From the NCBI GenBank assembly GCA_046351235.1, contig JAXLYV010000003.1, positions 496,001-560,000 on the forward strand: a DNA stretch of 64,000 bases, written 5' to 3'. Position 1 is the stretch's first letter. Each line of letters opens with the position of its first letter. Below are positions 33,473-41,947 of this stretch, piece by piece. Source of the DNA: JBBSAT01 sp046351235 (lineage in GTDB: Bacteria > Myxococcota_A > Polyangia > Polyangiales > Sandaracinaceae). A program made the translations under genes and the position numbers. A model generated the notes under the pieces. The model was not told where the DNA came from and did not search any database. It saw only the letters and a list, made by a program, of their open reading frames with translations.

Positions 33473-34450
33473 ATGGCCGTTCATGCGGACTACGCGCCTG
33501 GTGGCGATAGGGATCGACTGATGGACGAATCCTCGAAAGCCGAGCCGCACTTCACCGTGGGCGGTGTCCACTTCGCGGTGGTCGTGGAGCCCCCCGACGA
33601 GCCCCGGCTGAGCTGCGACGACCCCCGCCTGGAGACGATGGTGCATCTGCTCAACCAGGCGGCGGTCGGCGCCCTGGGTGACCCGTGCCTGCTCGCAGAG
33701 TTGGTGCGGGCGGGGAAGTCGGCGCGCTTCCCGCTGGGCGGCGTGGTGCCCGTGAGCGAAGCGGACGTCGACGGCTTCCTCTGGCGCGACCCGGGCGAGC
33801 TGGCGCTGTGCCGGTTGGACGTCTCGTGGGCCGGCGCTCCACCGATGGTGTACGCGTCTACAGGACGCGTCGCGCACGTCTTCGAGCGCTTCATGGCGCT
33901 GCGGCGGGCGGCGCTGCTGCGGTGGATCTTCCGGCGCATGCCCACCTGGTGCACTCCGGCGCCCGGAGAAGAAGCGGCGGTGCGGGCGCTGGACGCGGAG
34001 GCCCCAGCGCTCCTGGGCAGCGAGCCGCCTCGCACGCCGGGCGCCGCGTACTCCGCTTGGCTCGCCCGCTTCGAGTCGTGGCTCGCCGCGGTGCGCGACT
34101 TCGGGCTGACCGAGACTTCCGGGCTCCTGCCGTTCAAGTCGGACTTCTTGGTGCGGTGGAGCTGCGCGCGGCTCGCGGCCTGGTACGGCGCCGCCGCGGC
34201 GAGGGACGACTGGAGCCAGCAGCGCCACCGCATCGGCCCGCTGCCGAGCGACTACACCTCCAGGCTGACCGCGCTGTCCCTGTCGTATTTCCTCGAAGGC
34301 GCGAAGCTGTCGCCGGCGTCCTTGGCCGCGCTGGAGCACGCGGTGCAGCGCCTCGAGGACTCGTCGCCCTGCGGCACCCTGGACGCCGGAGGGTGGCGCG
34401 TCTTCTGGCGGCGCGAGCTGGGCCGGCCGATGCTCGTCTCGGTGACGTGA
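33473..34450 (+). CDS. unrecognised cytosolic protein
   Basis: 325 residues with no signal peptide or membrane helix and no family that I recognise. It is rich in Trp and Arg, largely helical by composition, with blocks such as HFTVGGVHFAVVVEPPDE, DGFLWRDPGELALCRLDVSW and LPFKSDFLVRWSCARLAAWYG. Start at the ATG preceded by GAGG 6 bases upstream; an ATG at 33521 is an alternative. Codon use (more CTG than CTC, several ggtggc and gcggcg runs) looks slightly different from neighbours. The gene is bracketed by two near-identical palindromes, which hints that it may have arrived as a unit. Confidence 0.75.
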   Translation: MAVHADYAPGGDRDRLMDESSKAEPHFTVGGVHFAVVVEPPDEPRLSCDDPRLETMVHLLNQAAVGALGDPCLLAELVRAGKSARFPLGGVVPVSEADVDGFLWRDPGELALCRLDVSWAGAPPMVYASTGRVAHVFERFMALRRAALLRWIFRRMPTWCTPAPGEEAAVRALDAEAPALLGSEPPRTPGAAYSAWLARFESWLAAVRDFGLTETSGLLPFKSDFLVRWSCARLAAWYGAAAARDDWSQQRHRIGPLPSDYTSRLTALSLSYFLEGAKLSPASLAALEHAVQRLEDSSPCGTLDAGGWRVFWRRELGRPMLVSVT

Positions 34451-34661
34451 GCACCCCGGGTGCTGCGGGACGGCGAGCGCTCAGCGACGCCGGCATGAAG
34501 GCCCTTCCGAGGCGCTCCGAGCCCAGGCGAGGGAGGCCCGCACTGGCGCGCCGAGGGTGCTGGACGCGACGGCTGGCAGTGCGCGGAGCACGGGACGGTG
34601 GTGTCCGGGCTGCTCGTCGACGACCGAAGGCCAGGCGCAGGCCGCGGCGAAGCGCAGCGCA

Positions 34662-34689
34662 AGAGGCCGCGGATCGCTCCGCGGCCTCT
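34662..34689. repeat. 28-bp palindromic element, right copy (possible terminator)
   Basis: Perfect 12-bp arms AGAGGCCGCGGA / TCCGCGGCCTCT with a 4-base loop TCGC. It lies between two convergent genes (stops at 34450 and 34719) and could end both transcripts. It differs from the left copy at 33325-33352 in only two positions. The rest of the 268-bp gap (34451-34718) shows no gene. Confidence 0.7.
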
Positions 34690-34718
34690 CGAGGGTCCGA
34701 CTCCCGTGGGGGAGAGCG

Positions 34719-36218
34719 TCAGTTCACCGGGTACGAGGTCCAGCCCGCGGTCCAGTCCGGGCAGCCCGGGCCGATGGCACCGACGAAGTTGCCGGGGCCG
34801 AAGAAGCCGCCGGTCGGCGGCGCGACGGCGCCGGTCGCCGCAGCGGAGGTCTCGGGCGCGGTGTAGTCGACGGTGTCGTCCGTCGCGAACGGCGCGGCGA
34901 GCATCGGGTCGACGCCGACGCGGTTCATCGCCGCCGCGTCGGTGAACGCGGTGAGCTCGGGCGAAGCCGCCTCGAAGTCGACGGCGTTGCCGAGGAAGAT
35001 CGAGTTCGTGACCGTCAGCGTCGTGCCGAGCGCGTTGATCGTCGCCGTGTCGCGCACGTCGGCGCCGAAGCGGCCCCAGCCCGTCACGATCACGTTGTGG
35101 ATCGAGCCGTGCGTGCCGCGGCGCAGCACCATGCCGATGTCCGTCGTGACCGCCGCATCGTGCACGCCGATGAGCGTCGCGTTGTAGATCGTCGGATTCG
35201 AGATCGGCGTGAGCGTGTTGTCCGTGCGGTTGTTGTCCGCCTCGAAGCCGTTCGGATCGGCGCTCACCGAGTCGGCGTAGTGGTGCATCACGAGGTACTG
35301 CGCGTTGCCGCTGTAGCCCTGATCCCAGTCGAAGCCGTCGTCGTCGTAGCCCGAGCCCACGAGGTGGTGGACGTTCGGCGAGCCGCCGAAGATCTCGAAC
35401 GCGTCGTCGCGGCCGCGGTGGCTCTGCACGTACTCGATCAGCGTGCCCGAGCCGCAGCCGCCGAGCGTGAGACCGTTGAGCTCGTTGTCCGTGCCGAGCA
35501 GGAAGCCGGCGAACTCGATGCGCACGAAGCGCAGGTGCCCGCAGCTGCCGTCCGCCGTCGCACCGCCGTACGTGCCACGGGCGTCGGTCGCCGGAATGCC
35601 CTCGATGTTCGTCGAGCCACCGGTGATGTTGATCGGCGCATTGCCGAGCATCACGACACCGCCCCAGTCGCCGCGATCACGGTTGCCAGGATCTTCGGAC
35701 GAAGTGAACACGATCGGCTGCTCGGGGTGACCGATGGCGTTCAGCGTGGTGCCGACCGTCATGATCAGATACGAGCCGTTGTCGCCGATGATCTGCGTGC
35801 CCGGCTGGATGGTGAGCGTGCCCGTGCGCCAGAACACGCCCGAGGTGAGGTGATACGTGTGCTGGCAGTCCCAGGTCTGGTCGCCGTTCTGGTCTCCCGA
35901 CACGGTGACTTCCGTGCGGCTCGCGAGCGCCGGGCAGCTCGGCGCAGCGCCCCAGTCCGGGGTCGTCGGACAGTAGGCCGGATACGTCGGGCCGGCGTCG
36001 GAGCCACCGTCGACGGGCGCGCCGGCGTCGACGTTGGCATCGTTTCCGGGCGTGCCCGCATCGTTGCCTGCGTCGTTGCCGGGGGTCGTGCCGGTGTCGG
36101 TGCCGCCATCCCGGGTATTGCCGCCGGTGTCGGGAAATCCGGTGCCACTATTGGTGCTGCAGCCCGCGACGGCGAGCGTGCAGGCGAACAGACCACGAAC
36201 GAGAGAGCTGCGTGTCAT
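34719..36218 (-). CDS. parallel beta-helix-type lipoprotein associated with a TonB-dependent receptor
   Basis: 499 residues: lipobox VAGC (Cys20), a Gly/Asp/Thr linker, and a beta-helix-like body from about 100 with the characteristic GDWGGVVMLGNAPIN, GCGSGTLIEYVQSHRGRDDAFEIFGGSPNVHHLVG and GYDDDGFDWDQGYSGNAQYL. Proteins with this WGG signature are typically encoded beside TonB-dependent receptors, as here (33 bases downstream of the receptor gene), and are thought to be surface partners in substrate capture. Substrate unknown. Confidence 0.85.
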   Translation of the reverse strand: MTRSSLVRGLFACTLAVAGCSTNSGTGFPDTGGNTRDGGTDTGTTPGNDAGNDAGTPGNDANVDAGAPVDGGSDAGPTYPAYCPTTPDWGAAPSCPALASRTEVTVSGDQNGDQTWDCQHTYHLTSGVFWRTGTLTIQPGTQIIGDNGSYLIMTVGTTLNAIGHPEQPIVFTSSEDPGNRDRGDWGGVVMLGNAPINITGGSTNIEGIPATDARGTYGGATADGSCGHLRFVRIEFAGFLLGTDNELNGLTLGGCGSGTLIEYVQSHRGRDDAFEIFGGSPNVHHLVGSGYDDDGFDWDQGYSGNAQYLVMHHYADSVSADPNGFEADNNRTDNTLTPISNPTIYNATLIGVHDAAVTTDIGMVLRRGTHGSIHNVIVTGWGRFGADVRDTATINALGTTLTVTNSIFLGNAVDFEAASPELTAFTDAAAMNRVGVDPMLAAPFATDDTVDYTAPETSAAATGAVAPPTGGFFGPGNFVGAIGPGCPDWTAGWTSYPVN

Positions 36219-36251
36219 GGGTTCCTCGAGTCGAACGAGTAGGAAGAAAGG

Positions 36252-39161
36252 TCAGTTGGAGACACTCACACCGAGAGAGAACACGGTGCCTGGGTTGATC
36301 CCGAGCACCACCTGGTCGCCCTGCCGAAGCTCCTGACGCTGGAACAGGACGTTCTGGGCCGTGAGACGCAGGCTGAGCTCCGGAATCGGAGCCCACTGCA
36401 CCGCAAGGTCCACCGAATGGAACGGCTCGCGATAGACGTCGGGCAGACCGTTCTGCCCGACGTCCTCCAATCGAGGACCGAAGACGTTGTAGTAGGCGAA
36501 CCACGACACGTTCGTTCCAGGAGGGGCAAAGCCGAGTGACACGTTGATGGCATAAGGCGCCTGCCCCGCGAGCGGACGCTGCGCGCTGGTCGCGACCGAG
36601 CGCTGCTCCGGAGAGAGGCGCGCTTGCGACTGGATGAGCGCGACGTTGGCGCCGATGGAGATCCAATCGAGCTCACTCAGGAAGTGGCCGAGGTGAAAGC
36701 GCCCCTCCAGCTCGAGGCCGTAGTTCTCGGCGCCATCGATGTTCCGGAAGGTGACGTCCCCGTCGTCGTCGATGATGGTGGACTCGATGGGGGACTCGAA
36801 GAGCTTCACGAAGCCCGACACCGCCAGCACCTCGGAGGCCGAAGGGAACCACTCCCAGCGCAGGTCGAAGTTGTGGATGTACGTGCGGTGGAGATCGGGA
36901 TTGCCCGACACCGTGCGTCGGCGAACGAAGTCGTTGAAGAGGAACGGCGCGAGCTCGCGGAGCTGCGGGCGTGCGACCGTGCCGGCGTAGCCAGCGCGGA
37001 TGTACATGTCCGGGATCGGCTCCACCACCACGCCGATCGCCGGCATCGGATCGATGTCGGTCCGGCGCGTCGACGGCGGGGGCATGTCGCTCGGCGCCGA
37101 GCCGAGCGGATCGGCCGACACCACGATCTGGCGGAAGGCTTCGACGCGCGAGCCGCCGACGAAGCGCAGCTCGCGGATCGGGTGCCAATCGAGCATCGCG
37201 TAGGCGGCAAACGAGTGTTGCTGCGCGTCGTAGCTGTCGTCGGGTCGCGTGTAGTCGCGCAGGCGTAGATACGTGTCGAGCGCCGGCGGGGAAAAGAGCT
37301 GATCGGGCGGGAGCAGCGCTCCCTCCGCGCCCGAGCCCGGGCGCGACGACCAGCCCAGGCGGCGGACGTCGAAGCCGCGGTCCGTGTAGCGGACGAGCCC
37401 GCCGATGCGCGTCGTCAGCGTGTCGGCCGGAATCGTCAGGTTGCCGCCGCCGCCGGTCGTCAGATCCTCGAGGCTCGACCAGAAGCGTGCGCCGCTCGTC
37501 GGGCCGGCCGCGAAACGGTACGCGCCGTTCGGCTGCACGACGTAGAGCAGATCGTGCATGTCCGGCTGCTCGCGCGCGCCGTGGCTCAGGTTCAGCTGCC
37601 AATCGAAGGTCGCGTTCCCGATCAGATTGCGGTGCTCGCCGAGGAGCTGGCCGAACAGGAGCGTTCGCTGCGTCCAGCTGCTCCGATACCCGTCGATGTT
37701 CAGGCCCACGGTCTCGTTCAGGCCGGTGACGCGTCCGACGTAGTCCTCGCTGTTCTGGCTGAACAGACCGTTGAAGGTGATGCGGTGACCCGCCGCCAGC
37801 TCGTACGTCAGCGTCCCGAGCGCGCTGAGCTGCGTCGTGATCTGCTCACCGCCCTGCTGGAGGGTCTCGCGGGGCGTGACGCGTCGGCCCCCCATCCCAT
37901 CGTCCTCGACGCGGAGAGCCTGGAGCAGATCGGCGATGGGCCGCTCCGCCCGTCGATATCCGATCATCAGCCGATAGCCGAGCAGATGCCCGCCGACATC
38001 GAGGGTGTCGCCGAGGCTCAGGCTCAAGCCCATGTTCGGCAGCGCGGTGTGACTGCCCAGCAGCCAATCGTTCGTGAACGATCTCGAGACCGCATCGCGG
38101 TCGGCCACCGGGAGATCGTCGACGCTCTGGTGGGCTGGCACCGCCCCGGGAAGCGCACGCGTGCCGTCGTCGAAGCCGAGCCAGTCGATGGTGCCGGTGC
38201 GCCCGCCGATGAAGCTCTGGAACGACGTGAGGGTGTTGACGCCGAGCGTGATCCCCGCGCGTACCTGGAAGCGCGAGGGGAAGTCCTGCGTCGTGATGTC
38301 CATCAGACCGCCGGCCCAGTCGCCCTGGACCTCCGGCGTGAACGTCTTGCGGATCGTGAGGCTCTCGAGGAGCGCCGTCGGGAAGGCGTCGAGCTGCACG
38401 CCGGGCACGTCCGGATCCGTGCTCGGGAGGAGCACGCCGTTCATCGTCGTGACGACGTAGCGGCCACCGAGGCCGCGCACGAAGAGGTAGTCGTCGCGCA
38501 CGGAGACGCCGACGACGCGTCGCGCCGCATCGCTCGCGCTCGAGTCGGGCGCGCGCGCCATCTCTTCGCTACCGACGGCGTCCTGGGTGGCGGCCGCTTC
38601 GCGTCGCAGCCGCAGCTGCGTCGCGGAGCTCCCCGACTCGGCACGCACCTCGATGACGACCTCCTCCCCGGTCGCGGTCTCGAGGCCGAGCTCGATGTCG
38701 GCATGCGCGCACGCACCGTCCGTGACGACGACGTTCTCGATGCGCGCCGGCTCGTAGAGGTCGTAGTAGGAGCGCAGCGTGTACGTCCCCGCCGGCAGAT
38801 CGATCGCGTAGCGACCGTCGTAGTCGGTCAGCGTGCGCGTGCCGCGGCCGACGACCACGACGGGCGCCTCGACCAGCGTCTCGCCCGTCGCCGCGTCGCG
38901 CACGACGCCTTCGACACCGGTGCCGCTGCAGTGCGGAGCGTCCTCGGCGAGCGCGGCTTCCGCTTCGGCCTCGGCGAGCGCGGCCTCCTCTTCGGCGGCC
39001 GCGGCCTCGAGCGCGGCGCGATCTTCGGGGGAGAGCTCGGCCTCTGCCGACGCGTCCTGTGCGCGCGCGATCCCGAGGACGCTGCTCCCCGCGACACAGA
39101 GCGATGTCACACAAGCGAGCGCACACGTCGCCCATCGGGTCTTTCGGGACTCGGCCATCAT
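36252..39161 (-). CDS. TonB-dependent outer-membrane receptor
   Basis: 969 residues: signal peptide (about 1-35), an Ala/Glu-rich stretch (about 37-75), a carboxypeptidase-regulatory-like beta domain (about 80-160; GVEGVVRDAATGETLVEAPVVVV, DYDGRYAIDLPAGTYTL), a plug domain (about 195-300; APDSSASDAARRVVGVSVRDDYLFVRGLGGRYV, GDWAGGLMDITTQ) and a 22-strand-type barrel. The ligand is not evident; there is no siderophore gene nearby. It lies just downstream of exbD in the same direction and is followed by the beta-helix lipoprotein, so tonB-exbB-exbD-exbD-receptor-lipoprotein probably forms one dedicated uptake unit. Confidence 0.92.
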   Translation of the reverse strand: MMAESRKTRWATCALACVTSLCVAGSSVLGIARAQDASAEAELSPEDRAALEAAAAEEEAALAEAEAEAALAEDAPHCSGTGVEGVVRDAATGETLVEAPVVVVGRGTRTLTDYDGRYAIDLPAGTYTLRSYYDLYEPARIENVVVTDGACAHADIELGLETATGEEVVIEVRAESGSSATQLRLRREAAATQDAVGSEEMARAPDSSASDAARRVVGVSVRDDYLFVRGLGGRYVVTTMNGVLLPSTDPDVPGVQLDAFPTALLESLTIRKTFTPEVQGDWAGGLMDITTQDFPSRFQVRAGITLGVNTLTSFQSFIGGRTGTIDWLGFDDGTRALPGAVPAHQSVDDLPVADRDAVSRSFTNDWLLGSHTALPNMGLSLSLGDTLDVGGHLLGYRLMIGYRRAERPIADLLQALRVEDDGMGGRRVTPRETLQQGGEQITTQLSALGTLTYELAAGHRITFNGLFSQNSEDYVGRVTGLNETVGLNIDGYRSSWTQRTLLFGQLLGEHRNLIGNATFDWQLNLSHGAREQPDMHDLLYVVQPNGAYRFAAGPTSGARFWSSLEDLTTGGGGNLTIPADTLTTRIGGLVRYTDRGFDVRRLGWSSRPGSGAEGALLPPDQLFSPPALDTYLRLRDYTRPDDSYDAQQHSFAAYAMLDWHPIRELRFVGGSRVEAFRQIVVSADPLGSAPSDMPPPSTRRTDIDPMPAIGVVVEPIPDMYIRAGYAGTVARPQLRELAPFLFNDFVRRRTVSGNPDLHRTYIHNFDLRWEWFPSASEVLAVSGFVKLFESPIESTIIDDDGDVTFRNIDGAENYGLELEGRFHLGHFLSELDWISIGANVALIQSQARLSPEQRSVATSAQRPLAGQAPYAINVSLGFAPPGTNVSWFAYYNVFGPRLEDVGQNGLPDVYREPFHSVDLAVQWAPIPELSLRLTAQNVLFQRQELRQGDQVVLGINPGTVFSLGVSVSN

Positions 39162-39203
39162 CGTCTCCCTGGGAGCTCTCTCGGTCGCCGCAGCGCGGCC
39201 GGA

Positions 39204-39653
39204 TCAGCGGGCGTCGGCCAGCGGCTCGGTCGCCACCGCAATCGTCGTCGCGCCCCCACCGCGCAGCGTGTCGAGCACCTCGACCGCGCGGCCGTAGGGC
39301 GCATCGCTCGCCGCATCGAAGAACACGGTGCGATCGGTGCGCGCCGCGAGGATGCGCGTGACGCGCGCCTCGAGCTCGGCGAGCGGCACCTCGTCGTGGT
39401 TGATGCGCACGACGCCATCAGCGTCGACGGTGACGACCGGCGGGCCGTCCTCGCGCGGCGGCGCGGGCTCGGCGTGCTCGTCCGGCTCGGCCGGCACGTG
39501 CACCCAGAACTGCTTGGCCAGCATCGGCGTGATGACCATGAAGATGATGAGCAAGACGAGCACGACGTCGACGAGCGGCGTCACGTTCATGCTCGGGGTC
39601 GCGCGCTTCTTCTTGCCGCCGCGCCCGCCACCGCCACCGGTCTCGAAGGCCAT
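39204..39653 (-). CDS. exbD: ExbD/TolR family biopolymer transport protein (second copy)
   Basis: 149 residues: basic N-terminus (GKKKRATPS), one membrane helix with the proton-path Asp (MNVTPLVDVVLVLLIIFMV), and a periplasmic domain (about 65-145; VVTVDADGVVRINHDEVPLAELEARV). Works with ExbB to energise TonB. It differs from the other ExbD three bases upstream mainly in the periplasmic domain, so the two may form a hetero-dimer. Confidence 0.93.
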   Translation of the reverse strand: MAFETGGGGGRGGKKKRATPSMNVTPLVDVVLVLLIIFMVITPMLAKQFWVHVPAEPDEHAEPAPPREDGPPVVTVDADGVVRINHDEVPLAELEARVTRILAARTDRTVFFDAASDAPYGRAVEVLDTLRGGGATTIAVATEPLADAR

Positions 39654-39656
39654 CGC

Positions 39657-40100
39657 TCAGCCCTCCTCGCCTCGGGCCGGCGCGCCGCGCTCGCCCACGC
39701 GGAGCGAGACGCCCGGAAAGCCGATCTGCTGGCACATGCGGAACAGCTCGCGGACGTCGGCGTAGCGCAGCGTGCTGTCGCCGCGCAGGATCACGCGCCG
39801 CAGCGGCTCGCTCGCGTGGATCTCGCGCAAGCGGGCCTCGATCTCTTCGCGGGGCATCGCGTCCTGCTCGAGGAAGAGCCGCTGGTCGGCGGTGATCGAG
39901 AGCGTGATCGGATCGGTGCGCCCGCGCGCCTCTTCGTCCGGGTGGAAGATCGCAGGGAGCTCCACCGGCGCGTCGTGCTCCATGCTCGGGAGCACCACCA
40001 TGAAGATGATGAGGAGCACGAGGACGATGTCGACGAGCGGCGTCACGTTCATCGCCGGTGCCGGGCGGCTCCGCTTGCTGCCGATTCGCTTCGTGCTCAT
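39657..40100 (-). CDS. exbD: ExbD/TolR family biopolymer transport protein (first copy)
   Basis: 147 residues with the same layout: MNVTPLVDIVLVLLIIFMVV contains the essential membrane Asp, followed by a periplasmic domain (TDPITLSITADQRLFLEQDAMPREEIEARL). Two ExbD genes in tandem after exbB are common in myxobacteria and some other Gram-negatives. The spacing of 3 bases to the second exbD and 29 to exbB implies one transcript. Confidence 0.93.
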   Translation of the reverse strand: MSTKRIGSKRSRPAPAMNVTPLVDIVLVLLIIFMVVLPSMEHDAPVELPAIFHPDEEARGRTDPITLSITADQRLFLEQDAMPREEIEARLREIHASEPLRRVILRGDSTLRYADVRELFRMCQQIGFPGVSLRVGERGAPARGEEG

Positions 40101-40129
40101 CGCCGTCTCCTCTCGAAGGGCGCGCTCGC

Positions 40130-40909
40130 TCAGGCCTGCGCGATCTCCATCGGGCGATCGGCGCGCTTCTTCTCGGCGGGCGCCTCGCTCGGCTCGTCGT
40201 CGGCGGCGTCGACCTCGACGGTGCGGGTCTCGGCGGGCTCGGCGCCCGGCTCCGCGGTCTCGAGGCGATCGACGAGCTCGTTGCCCGCGTTCGTGAGGCC
40301 CATCTCGAAGCGCTGGATGCGCGTCGTGATGCCATTGAACACGAGCACGGTCGGGATCGCGACGCAGAGGCCGTAGCCCGTCACGATGAGCGCCTCGCCG
40401 ATGGCGGCGCCGATGGTGCCGATGCCGCCCGAGCCGCTCGCGGCGATCATCTGGAACGCGTTGATGATGCCGAGCACGGTGCCGAGCAGACCGACGAAGG
40501 GCGCCGTCGAGCCGGTGGAGGCGAGCACGCCGAGGCCGCGGTTCAGGTCGTCCGAGAGCGACTCGCCCTTACGCTCGATCGTCCGGCGCGCGAGCTCGGC
40601 GGCGCGCTCGGTGGTGTCGCCCTTGGCGAGGCGGTCGAGATAGACGCGGAGGCCCGCGTGGAGGAGCACCGCGAGGTGGCTGCTCTTCGCGGTGGCCGCT
40701 TCCTTCTCGAGCGCGAGGAAGTCGCCCGCGTCGAGAAGCGGGGCGGCCTTCCCGGCGAAGGCGCGCGCGCCCGCGGCCGAGCGCGCCAGGACGAGCACGC
40801 GATCGAGGGCCACCGCGAGGCTCGCGACGGCCTGGAGCGTGAGCACGATGACGACGCTGCGAACGGGCCAGCCCATCTGGCTCCAGAGCTCGAGCAGGTT
40901 GATGTTCAT
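40130..40909 (-). CDS. exbB: ExbB/TolQ/MotA family proton channel protein
   Basis: 259 residues with three membrane helices (about 15-38, 120-150, 160-190). The signature GSTAPFVGLLGTVLGIINAFQ and the Gly/Thr-lined third helix (EALIVTGYGLCVAIPTVLVFN) are clear. A charged C-terminal tail (about 225-259) is cytoplasmic. ExbB pentamers surround an ExbD dimer and use the proton gradient to drive TonB. It follows tonB by 28 bases. Confidence 0.94.
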   Translation of the reverse strand: MNINLLELWSQMGWPVRSVVIVLTLQAVASLAVALDRVLVLARSAAGARAFAGKAAPLLDAGDFLALEKEAATAKSSHLAVLLHAGLRVYLDRLAKGDTTERAAELARRTIERKGESLSDDLNRGLGVLASTGSTAPFVGLLGTVLGIINAFQMIAASGSGGIGTIGAAIGEALIVTGYGLCVAIPTVLVFNGITTRIQRFEMGLTNAGNELVDRLETAEPGAEPAETRTVEVDAADDEPSEAPAEKKRADRPMEIAQA

Positions 40910-40937
40910 GGCTTCCTCTCTCTTCTGTTCCGCTCTC

Positions 40938-41732
40938 TCAGAGCGTGATGGCCAACGTGATCGGGAGCGTGTGGATGGCGGCGTAGGGCGTTCCGTCGCC
41001 CATGCGCGCGGGCTCGAAGTGCGTGCGCTCGACGGCGCGCACGATGACGTCGTTCGGAATCAGGTCGTGGCCGCGGAGCACGTCGACGCGGCTCACGCTG
41101 CCGTCCTCGGCGATCGTCACGCGCACGACGAGCGTGATGCGCGCGATGCCGGCGCTGCGGACGGCCGGCGGGATCTCGAAGTTCGACACGAGCGCGGCGC
41201 GATCGACCTGCGGCGGCGTGGTCCCCTCGAGCACTCGCACCGGCCCGTGCGCGCGCGGCGGCTCCGGCGCGGGCGGCGGCTCGGGCGCCACGGCCACGGG
41301 CGCGCTGCCGCTCCCACCCACGACGCCGCCGATCACACCGTCGGGCACGCCGTTCGGGTCGCCCTCGTCCTCGGGCGCGAAGGGATCGGGCGGCGGCGCG
41401 AGCGGCGCATCGCTCTCCTGAGGCGCCTCGTCGGGAATCTCGGTGGGCTGCTCGAGCACGGGCCGCGGGCGCCCGAGCCGCGCCGCGGGGGCGTCGACCG
41501 GCGCCGCGACCGGCGGAGGTGGCGGAGGAGGAGGTGGCGGCGGAGGTGGCTCGTCGGGCAGCGGCACGAAGTCGAGCTGGACGAGGTCGTCCTCGACGAT
41601 CGCCTGGCGCGCGACCGCGCTCGCGGCGACGATGCCCGCCGCGATCCCGCCGTAGACGACGAGCGCGACGACCATCGAGGCGCCGAACGCCCCGCTGCGT
41701 GCCCCTCCGCCGTGTCCGAAGTCCTCGAGCAT
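40938..41732 (-). CDS. tonB: TonB-type energy transducer
   Basis: 264 residues from the ATG at 41732 (a TTG at 41789 would add 19 residues). One N-terminal membrane helix (about 15-40), a rigid Pro-rich spacer including a run of 13 prolines, and the C-terminal TonB domain (about 180-264; VDRAALVSNFEIPPAVRSAG, RVTIAEDGSVSRVDVLRGHD, AVERTHFEPARMGDGTPY). It heads the exbB-exbD-exbD-receptor unit and probably serves that receptor. Paired dyads 101-134 bases upstream may be its operators. Confidence 0.92.
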   Translation of the reverse strand: MLEDFGHGGGARSGAFGASMVVALVVYGGIAAGIVAASAVARQAIVEDDLVQLDFVPLPDEPPPPPPPPPPPPPVAAPVDAPAARLGRPRPVLEQPTEIPDEAPQESDAPLAPPPDPFAPEDEGDPNGVPDGVIGGVVGGSGSAPVAVAPEPPPAPEPPRAHGPVRVLEGTTPPQVDRAALVSNFEIPPAVRSAGIARITLVVRVTIAEDGSVSRVDVLRGHDLIPNDVIVRAVERTHFEPARMGDGTPYAAIHTLPITLAITL

Positions 41733-41832
41733 CGTTACGGCGCCTTGATAGGGGCGCTTCTTGACGGTCGTGTGACGCTCGGGTCGCAACGAGTGACACG
41801 CGCGTCTCGGGCGGGCCCTCGCTCACGCTCCG

Positions 41833-41865
41833 TCACGCATTCGTGACGTGGTTCACGCGTTCGTG
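41833..41865. promoter_or_regulatory. two CACG-N4-CGTG dyads spaced 20 bp (operator candidate)
   Basis: TCACGCATTCGTGA (41833-41846) and TCACGCGTTCGTG (41853-41865) are two copies of the same dyad, CACG-N4-CGTG, starting exactly 20 bp apart, i.e. two helical turns on one face. They lie between the divergent tonB and kinase genes. Duplicate symmetric sites at this spacing suggest cooperative binding of a dimeric regulator. Confidence 0.5.
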
Positions 41866-41910
41866 TCCGGCGGGGCCGACCCGCCGGGCCCGCGCGCGAT
41901 CCGGCCGCCG

Positions 41911-41940
41911 TTGACGGGGCCTCGTTTCCTTGCGTCTACT
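41911..41940 (+). promoter_or_regulatory. candidate sigma-70 promoter of the propeller kinase gene
   Basis: TTGACG (41911-41916) and TCTACT (41935-41940) match -35 (5 of 6) and -10 (4 of 6) with an 18-base spacer. Transcription would start about 41947, at or one base before the GTG at 41948, giving a leaderless mRNA. This supports GTG 41948 as start over the in-frame TTG 41930, which would lie inside the promoter. Confidence 0.45.
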
Positions 41941-41947
41941 CGCGCGC

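Noticed and set aside
41787..41789. TTG start for tonB
   Set aside because: It would add 19 basic residues before the membrane helix; ATG 41732 gives a normal TonB N-terminus.
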